This document shows, in pieces, positions 33,063 through 37,754 of a DNA stretch of 37,754 nucleotides. The notes under the pieces were generated by a model. The model searched no databases. It was not told the origin of the DNA and worked only from the letters and a program-made list of their open reading frames with translations. The position numbers and the translations under genes are program-made. Each line of letters opens with the position of its first letter. Positions within the stretch are counted from its first letter, which is position 1. The stretch is from JAAETI01 sp965368515 (GTDB lineage Bacteria; Actinomycetota; Acidimicrobiia; Spongiisociales; UBA5794), in contig CBDUNF010000007.1 of NCBI GenBank assembly GCA_965368515.1, forward strand, positions 1 through 37,754. Direction: 5' to 3'.

Positions 33063-33311
33063 ATGGATTGCTACGACTGCGACCACGATGGCCGTGCCAA
33101 CCCAGCGGGAGGACCAACCACCCCAGCCACCGGACGACGTGTATCGCCAGCTGAGGAATACTGGGCGTTTCGCCATCGCCATGCCACACTCGTTGCATGG
33201 ATTGTCCACGTCGGGTGCGTTTGCGGCGCACAGAGCATCGAAGATGCCACCCGAGTAATGCGGACTCCGCGCTCGGGAAGGGGACGCAATGAAGCATCGG
33301 AATACCGCTGA
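33063..33311 (+). CDS. Small Cys-containing ORF, possibly a decayed zinc-ribbon (DUF2180-like) gene
   Basis: The 82-aa ORF begins MDCYDCDHDGRANPA, which looks like the first residues of the short actinobacterial zinc-ribbon proteins of the DUF2180 type (CYDC...G...PAV). After that the expected C-x2-C and CxxH signature is not seen in frame; only GCVCGAQS occurs later. A frameshift or decay after residue 15 is possible, or the similarity is by chance. The ORF starts 22 bases after the acr3 stop and overlaps the regulator start by 23 bases. Without comparison I cannot say whether it is translated. Confidence 0.35.
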   Translation: MDCYDCDHDGRANPAGGPTTPATGRRVSPAEEYWAFRHRHATLVAWIVHVGCVCGAQSIEDATRVMRTPRSGRGRNEASEYR

Positions 33312-33903
33312 CGACGCCAGCACGCCGGTCGTCGTCCTCCACCCCTCTGCCTCCTTCCGACGCGGCCTGGCTGCGTCGATCAACAACGCGTCCCTTACGT
33401 TGGTAGAAACCCCGCCGGATCTGGCGGAGTGGCTTGCCGGCAACACGCCGAGAGCGGTGATCGTTGCCGACGCCACTGAGTCTGCGCTGATCCCGCAATG
33501 TGGCGAAGACACGACCTTGGTTGTGCTGCTCAGCGAGCTCGAGGTTGGCGCGTACCGGCGCGCACTTGCGGCCGGGGCCGACGGTGTAGCTCACATCGAC
33601 GCCGATCCCGAGACCATCGCACTAGTAGTCAGCTCCGCCATCACGGGCGAGGTTGTTATCCCAACCGAGATCGCACGACGTCTCGCCGGCAGAGCTCAGC
33701 CAGCCAATCTCGAGTTGTCGGCCGAAGAGACTGGCATGCTGCAGCGGCTCTCCGATGGCGCAACCGTGATTCAGCTGGCCGACGAGTTCTACCTCGCGGA
33801 GCGCTCGGTACGGCGTCGTCTGCAGAATGTGTATGTCCGACTCGGTGTGTCCGGCAGAGCCGCGGCCTTGAAACGCGCAAGCCAACTCGGCTTGATCGAC
33901 TAG
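33289..33903 (+). CDS. LuxR/NarL-type regulator with degenerate receiver domain
   Basis: This 204-aa protein has a receiver-like domain (about 13-135) and a C-terminal helix-turn-helix (about 141-204: LSAEETGMLQRLSDG...YLAERSVRRRLQNVYVRLGV...ALKRASQLGLI). In a canonical receiver the acidic pair starts near the end of strand 1; here that place reads LHPSAS (H18, P19). Asp61 in VIVADATES may sit at the phosphoacceptor position, but the switch Lys is not evident (AHIDAD). It is therefore probably not a normal phosphorelay regulator. No histidine kinase is nearby. The start is ATG 33289. Target genes are unknown; the arsenite exporter upstream is only one possibility. Confidence 0.82.
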   Translation: MKHRNTADDASTPVVVLHPSASFRRGLAASINNASLTLVETPPDLAEWLAGNTPRAVIVADATESALIPQCGEDTTLVVLLSELEVGAYRRALAAGADGVAHIDADPETIALVVSSAITGEVVIPTEIARRLAGRAQPANLELSAEETGMLQRLSDGATVIQLADEFYLAERSVRRRLQNVYVRLGVSGRAAALKRASQLGLID

Positions 33904-33948
33904 CGATCAGGATCTGTGCGAAGAGATCTGCCCAAGCTTCCCGGACCG

Positions 33949-34893
33949 CTACCTGTCATACGACTCTGATCCTGGTGCCAGAGTTCCCCCGCCAGCCTCG
34001 ACTGCCACAAAAGGTATCGCTCCCTGCAGATAGGTACGTACCGTCGGGTAGGCCAATTCGACTGCAGGCGTAGCATCGAAACCATCGAGTATTCCGTCCC
34101 AAATAGCCTGTGCGACATCACGTTGTTGTCGAGCTCCCACAAGGAATCGACAAGTGAGCAGCACGCCGCTGTCCTTGACGGTCATATAGACGATAGGGGT
34201 GAGCTTTCCGATCTTGATGTGGTAGCTGCGGGCCGTTTCCCGAATCCGGGACCCGGCGGCCTTCTCCACCTCAGGTGCCTTGTTACGGAGAGCGTCTTCG
34301 ATGATTGAACGCGCCAGTCTCCGGTCTGACTCGAAGGTGATCAGGACCGGTATCTCGTGCCAGATGTACTCGAATCCCTCGGTGTAGTTGGCAACCTGGT
34401 TTGTGAACAGAAGGCCATTCGGAACATGGATGAGCCGCCCCGTCGACTGGTCGGAATCAACCCAATTGCCGACCTCCATGATCGAGAAGCGAAAGACCCG
34501 GATATCGACGACATCGCCCTTGGCACCATCTATCTCGATGCGATCACCGACCCGGAAGGGACGTCGGCTCAATATGTAGATCCAGCCAGCGACGTTCTTG
34601 AGCACGTCCGAGAGAGCGATGGCAACACCGGCCGAGACGAGTCCCAGAAAGGTCGGAAGATCAGTGAACGCATCGATCCATATCCAGGCCAGCACCAGCG
34701 CACCAACAATGGTGACCGTGTAGGTGGCGACCTTGCGGGCGCGGTAGCCCACCCAGGCTTCCTCAAACCGTTTGTGAATCGAATGCAGCGTCAGCCATCG
34801 CGCCACCAAGAGCACAAGAACAGCGACAACAGAGGCAAGGATCTTCTCTTGAGTGCTGACCGACACCCCAAGGTTGGCGGTGATCCATTCCAC
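33949..34893 (-). CDS. MscS-family mechanosensitive channel
   Basis: This 314-aa membrane protein has three hydrophobic helices at about 18-37, 55-78 and 80-110. The third, pore-lining helix (LGLVSAGVAIALSDVLKNVAGWIYIL) is the MscS Ala/Gly-rich TM3. The beta domain starts RRPFRVGDRIEIDGAKGDVVDI and is followed by LIHVPNGLLFTNQV, also typical. The family relieves osmotic downshock by opening to ions and solutes. It lacks the extra N-terminal helices of large MscK-type proteins. ATG 34893 is the natural start. It is convergent with the upstream regulator gene and divergent from the small-membrane-protein genes to its right. Confidence 0.93.
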   Translation of the reverse strand: MEWITANLGVSVSTQEKILASVVAVLVLLVARWLTLHSIHKRFEEAWVGYRARKVATYTVTIVGALVLAWIWIDAFTDLPTFLGLVSAGVAIALSDVLKNVAGWIYILSRRPFRVGDRIEIDGAKGDVVDIRVFRFSIMEVGNWVDSDQSTGRLIHVPNGLLFTNQVANYTEGFEYIWHEIPVLITFESDRRLARSIIEDALRNKAPEVEKAAGSRIRETARSYHIKIGKLTPIVYMTVKDSGVLLTCRFLVGARQQRDVAQAIWDGILDGFDATPAVELAYPTVRTYLQGAIPFVAVEAGGGTLAPGSESYDR

Positions 34894-35012
34894 AGTATCT
34901 GTCTCCGAATCGGTTGGGCCCTGGCACTGTTGCGGCGAGCGCGCGGGTGAGCTTCGCCAGGATACGCACCCGTGTATGCGGTGCAGATCGATACAGGCTC
35001 ATTACCGCTGAT

Positions 35013-35071
35013 TGGCCGGATCCGGCCAGTCCCTGTCCGGGAACGCCGAGAACGTACGCGGTAGCGTTCTC
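35013..35071. promoter_or_regulatory. Palindrome and inverted repeat between MscS and PLDc_N genes
   Basis: The 214-bp gap between the divergent genes contains a perfect 16-bp palindrome, TGGCCGGATCCGGCCA, at 35013-35028. A 7-bp inverted repeat follows, GAGAACG (35048-35054) and CGTTCTC (35065-35071), with a 10-base spacer. Neither is followed by a T-run. They lie 37 to 95 bases upstream of the GTG start at 35108, so they could be operators or leader hairpins. No convincing -10/-35 pair is visible. The rest of the gap shows nothing else. Confidence 0.35.
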
Positions 35072-35107
35072 CCGGCAATGAGAATCTTGGTTCGAGAAAG
35101 GGCCACA

Positions 35108-35350
35108 GTGAATTTCGCAGCAATAGAACTGATCGTCGGAGTAGTGGCACTGACCATGCTCGTCACCTTCGTATGGTCACTGTTCGCAATCCTGACCACC
35201 CCTCAGGATGCATGGAAGCGGGCGCATATGAGCCAGATGATGTGGCTCGCTGTCGTCATCTTCGTGCCGCTCATCGGCTCGATGCTGTTCTTGGTTGCCG
35301 GCCACAGTCGCCTTCGTCTGGCTTCGGCTTCACAACAAGCAACTAGCTGA
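35108..35350 (+). CDS. Small PLDc_N-like membrane protein
   Basis: This 80-aa protein has two hydrophobic helices: VNFAAIELIVGVVALTMLVT and, after TPQDAWKRAHMSQMMW, LAVVIFVPLIGSMLFLVAG. The second part looks like the PLDc_N domain (Trp...PLIG...) found at the start of cardiolipin synthases and as a free small protein. No phospholipase D catalytic domain follows. GAAAGG eight bases before GTG 35108 supports this start over ATG 35078. The stop overlaps the next start as TGATG. Confidence 0.72.
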   Translation: MNFAAIELIVGVVALTMLVTFVWSLFAILTTPQDAWKRAHMSQMMWLAVVIFVPLIGSMLFLVAGHSRLRLASASQQATS

Positions 35351-35754
35351 TGACCAGCAACACTTGGATCGGGGTTGTACTGGGTGCGTTGGCTGCGTTC
35401 GTCGTTGCGATTGCACTGGGTGTGCTCTTCCTTCTTGGTGGCGACGACTCCGAGGCGGCCGGCACGGAGCCTGTCGCATTTCGTGAGGCACCGGGCACAA
35501 TCGACATTGCGCGTGACTTTCAAACGGCTGTCAACAGCCGTGACACCTCAGCGGTTGCCGAGATGACTTCGACCACGTCACAGGCGACGCTTGACTTCCT
35601 CATCGGGGGCGGTCCGTACGAGACCCTTGACTGCTATCAGTTCGAGGGCAGCGACGAGTGCCGGATGGTTTCCAACGGCATCGCCGACTTCACCTTTGTG
35701 GTTGATGTCGAATCGGCGCAGATCACCGAGGTCACCTACGTAGGTGGTGAGTGA
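35350..35754 (+). CDS. Membrane-anchored protein with small exported domain
   Basis: This 134-aa protein has one N-terminal membrane helix (about 7-29, GVVLGALAAFVVAIALGVLF), followed by LLGGDD, and about 95 residues outside. The exported part begins EAPGTIDIARDFQTAVNSRD and has a Cys pair in DCYQFEGSDEC that may form a disulfide. The layout resembles NTF2-like or DUF4878-type exported domains but I cannot confirm it. It overlaps the preceding gene by one base and the following by four, so the three small genes are one unit. Function unknown. Confidence 0.7.
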   Translation: MTSNTWIGVVLGALAAFVVAIALGVLFLLGGDDSEAAGTEPVAFREAPGTIDIARDFQTAVNSRDTSAVAEMTSTTSQATLDFLIGGGPYETLDCYQFEGSDECRMVSNGIADFTFVVDVESAQITEVTYVGGE

Positions 35755-36143
35755 CGTCAGCAGCCAAGCCATTGCGGATTAGGTTCGTCACCGCTCTCCT
35801 CCTCGTGACCTTGCTCGCAGTCGGAGGTGCGGCCTGCACAAGCGACGACACCCAGGATGCCGGCTGGGCCATCGTCAAGGTCGAGATCCTCAGCGGTCCC
35901 CCGCTGGCGTCGATCTGCATCGACTCGATGTGTCGAGACTTCGACCAGGATGACGCATTCCAGACTGGTGAGTTCTCGGCATTCGTACAGGCGGGGACGA
36001 GATTCGAGGTTCTGCAGCTTGGGGCAGGGATGGGTGAAGGAGCCAGTGGTCCTTCACCCGTAGGAGGATGCGTGCTGCTCGAGCTAGACACTGAAACGGC
36101 GAGCTTCATCGGGGGGTGCAACGCCCCTCCACCTGAAAGCTGA
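35751..36143 (+). CDS. Putative small exported protein, possible lipoprotein
   Basis: This 130-aa protein starts with an export signal (FVTALLLVTLLAVGGAAC). Cys30 after GGAA is a weak lipobox, so lipoprotein status is uncertain. Later residues carry more Cys (SICIDSMCRDF, GGCVLLEL, GGCNAPP), which could form two disulfides outside the cell. No family is recognised. It starts at GTG 35751, overlapping the previous gene (GTGA). A 48-base gap then separates it from the convergent lipoprotein gene. Confidence 0.65.
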   Translation: MTSAAKPLRIRFVTALLLVTLLAVGGAACTSDDTQDAGWAIVKVEILSGPPLASICIDSMCRDFDQDDAFQTGEFSAFVQAGTRFEVLQLGAGMGEGASGPSPVGGCVLLELDTETASFIGGCNAPPPES

Positions 36144-36191
36144 GAACATGCCGCAGTCGAGTGACCTGGTGCTGCGTGCAATGGAGACCGT

Positions 36192-37031
36192 CTAGAAGTC
36201 AAGACCCTGCCGGCGGGCCACTTCGACTACGACTGATGCGGGGTAGAAGCCGAGAGCGTCCTCGGCGTCGGCGGCGACGGTTTCTGCGAGACGGCCGCTT
36301 GCGTTGAACTCGTAGGTGATGCAGCCGCCCTCGAAAGTGAAGTACCAGTTGCCGCGATAGAACACATCCGGCAGAGAGTCATCGATCAGCTCTAGAGCAC
36401 GGACTATTGAAACGCCGCGGCCGGTTGCGGCGGGGTAGTTGCTTCTCAGCTCGACAGTCTCCTCTTCGGCATCGAGCTCGCTCATCACCCAAACGTATTG
36501 ATCCTGGAGCAACGCAAAGTTGACCCGGTGCCCGACCTGCTGGTTGATGTTCTCATCGATCGTAAAGACAACCGGCCGATCATCGATCTCGGTTCCTTCG
36601 AGATCCGCGACGAGGAGACGGGCCGCCAGCAGCGGGCGTTCGGCAGAAGGAATGATCGTGATGCCGATGTCCACCGCATGTGACTCGATGTCCTCGTAGC
36701 GCTGGATGTCCTCGTACTCAGACTCGACCTGGGTGGCCCCCGTAACGTCACATGACGGGGTGACCGTTGCGGTTAGGAACGGACTGATCGAACGGGTGAT
36801 CTTGAATCCTGCTCTTCCGTCCTCCGCAAACCACTCCACGGTGTCCCACCCGAGCCGCAGCTCATCCAGACATGGGGTGTACTTGGCATCTGGCACCGCC
36901 TGAATGGTCAAAATGTTGGCTGCCGACACACCGCGGTCGGGAGGCAGACAGCTCGCTTCACCCAGCCCCAGGTTGCTACAGGCACTCAAAGCCAGCGTCA
37001 GGGCGAGCACCGCAAGGACGTATCTTCGCAT
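36192..37031 (-). CDS. Lipoprotein, coupled to an upstream kinase-like gene
   Basis: This 279-aa protein has a lipoprotein signal, MRRYVLAVLALTLALSACSN, with lipobox LSAC and Cys18 as the lipidated residue. The mature part is about 260 residues with no family I recognise. It is rich in acidic residues and in beta-prone segments such as ITIIPSAERPLLAARLLVAD. I start at ATG 37031, whose A is shared with the kinase-like gene stop (TGATG); an upstream in-frame start at 37133 lies inside that gene. The tight coupling suggests a joint job at the membrane, perhaps sensing, but this is inference. Confidence 0.75.
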   Translation of the reverse strand: MRRYVLAVLALTLALSACSNLGLGEASCLPPDRGVSAANILTIQAVPDAKYTPCLDELRLGWDTVEWFAEDGRAGFKITRSISPFLTATVTPSCDVTGATQVESEYEDIQRYEDIESHAVDIGITIIPSAERPLLAARLLVADLEGTEIDDRPVVFTIDENINQQVGHRVNFALLQDQYVWVMSELDAEEETVELRSNYPAATGRGVSIVRALELIDDSLPDVFYRGNWYFTFEGGCITYEFNASGRLAETVAADAEDALGFYPASVVVEVARRQGLDF

Positions 37032-37754
37032 CACAGCACCCCCGCCCCGGTGAATTCCGAGAAGGCCAGTGCCAGCCCGAGGAGTCCAAGCACCAGCGCT
37101 CCAATCGTCAGCCGGATCCGGCGTCCGCTCCATCGCTGAATCGAAATCGGTTCGGTTGGTGGCGCCAACGCGCGGAACTCCTCAACGAGGTCAATGCCTT
37201 GCTCCTTCTTGATCACCGCAAGCGAGCTGCGTGACTGGGAAGGCAGGGTGACGCTGCGTGTCGCGGCGAATGCCTCGGCTATGTCTTCCGGGGCGAACTG
37301 CAACAAGGCTCGTTCGTAGACCCGTTGCGCATCCGTGCGCAGGGCCAGAATCACCATCATGTTGGCCAGGTCGACCGCCTGCCGCCATGGGCTTGGTCGT
37401 ACCGTTCCGAACGCCACATCAATGAGCACCACTCTGCCGTCGTTCAACATGACGTTGGCAGGCTTGATGTCACGATGAGCCAACCCGGCGTCCCACATGG
37501 ACCGAACCACCCGCAGCGCGTGGTCGATGATCGTGTCATCTATCTCGGCGCTAGTGAGCTCCTCTGAACCATCGAGGAACTCGCTCACCATTAGATACTC
37601 ACGCTCAGGAGCCAGCTCGACAATCCCGAACGGTTCGGCGCAGGGGACATTGGAGGCGCTCATCAACCTTTGGATGTAGTCCTCGTACTCGACAAGACGG
37701 CGGACGGATGTGAAACGAACCTCATCCTCGAGGGATCCGTACATGATGGTGCGC
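37031..37754 (-). CDS. Kinase-like membrane protein, C-terminal part (runs off the window)
   Basis: The frame is open to the right edge, and the visible part has 240 residues. Counting from the Met at 37744, the kinase catalytic loop AHRDIKPANVML (Asp92, Asn97) and the metal-binding Asp109 in VVLIDVAFG are present, and the region before (EREYLMVSEFLDG) is the hinge. The N-lobe begins just upstream. After the C-lobe a hydrophobic segment (about 212-230) makes a membrane anchor near the C-terminus. The TIMYGSLEDE...PSPWRQAVDLAN pattern resembles a group of actinobacterial kinase-fold membrane proteins. The Met at 37744 may not be the true start. Whether it phosphorylates protein, sugar or lipid is unknown. 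Confidence 0.8.
   Translation of the reverse strand, partial: RTIMYGSLEDEVRFTSVRRLVEYEDYIQRLMSASNVPCAEPFGIVELAPEREYLMVSEFLDGSEELTSAEIDDTIIDHALRVVRSMWDAGLAHRDIKPANVMLNDGRVVLIDVAFGTVRPSPWRQAVDLANMMVILALRTDAQRVYERALLQFAPEDIAEAFAATRSVTLPSQSRSSLAVIKKEQGIDLVEEFRALAPPTEPISIQRWSGRRIRLTIGALVLGLLGLALAFSEFTGAGVL

Overview
The window is GC-rich, gene-dense bacterial chromosome with many 1-4 nt start/stop overlaps and frequent GTG/TTG starts. The TadE/G-like protein, the glycogen gene set, the LigD-type polymerase domain, the kinase-like protein at the right edge and the overall style suggest an uncultured Actinomycetota, perhaps Acidimicrobiia. That placement is inference from gene content; no rRNA or marker tree is available. 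I see no insertion sequence, prophage, CRISPR array or rRNA.

Layout. (1) 1-6971, glycogen metabolism: the end of glgP, then glgX and glgA coupled on +, glgC convergent on -, and glgB divergent from glgC. (2) 7012-8750, a two-gene ABC-2 exporter. (3) 8785-12014, a three-gene set: a membrane sulfatase/alkaline-phosphatase-fold protein, a 67-aa protein with a YLDPGTG motif, and a methyltransferase whose N-terminal half carries kinase-like motifs. (4) 12058-19548, mixed genes: an acyl-CoA dehydrogenase, a secreted protein with four lamin-tail domains, a stand-alone 5'-3' exonuclease, a hypothetical protein, an aldehyde dehydrogenase and a mercaptopyruvate-type sulfurtransferase. (5) 19838-29326, a compact purine operon: purSL-purQ-purC-purE-purDM-purN with purF between purE and purDM. 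(6) 29306-31649 on -, a TadE/G-like protein followed by a protein joining an endonuclease IV-like TIM barrel to a LigD-type polymerase domain. (7) tRNA-Lys, an ACR3 arsenite exporter, a small Cys-containing ORF and a LuxR-type regulator with a degenerate receiver. (8) 33949-37754, an MscS channel, three small membrane or exported proteins, a lipoprotein and the C-terminal part of a kinase-like membrane protein.

How the genes work together. The glycogen genes cover ADP-glucose synthesis (GlgC), elongation (GlgA), branching (GlgB), debranching (GlgX) and phosphorolysis (GlgP). The purine operon supplies every step from PRPP to SAICAR in seven ORFs. It uses fused PurS-PurS-PurL, fused PurD-PurM and a class II (animal PAICS-like) PurE that should not need PurK. 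The order PurD-PurM-PurN matches animal GART, and PurC-PurE matches animal PAICS.

The strongest candidate for something undescribed is the endonuclease IV-like/LigD-polymerase fusion at 29306-31117. Eight of the nine zinc-ligand positions of endonuclease IV and the polymerase catalytic aspartates are visible, which suggests one polypeptide for AP-site incision and gap filling. The second candidate is the sulfatase/YLDPGTG/kinase-like-methyltransferase set at 8785-12014.
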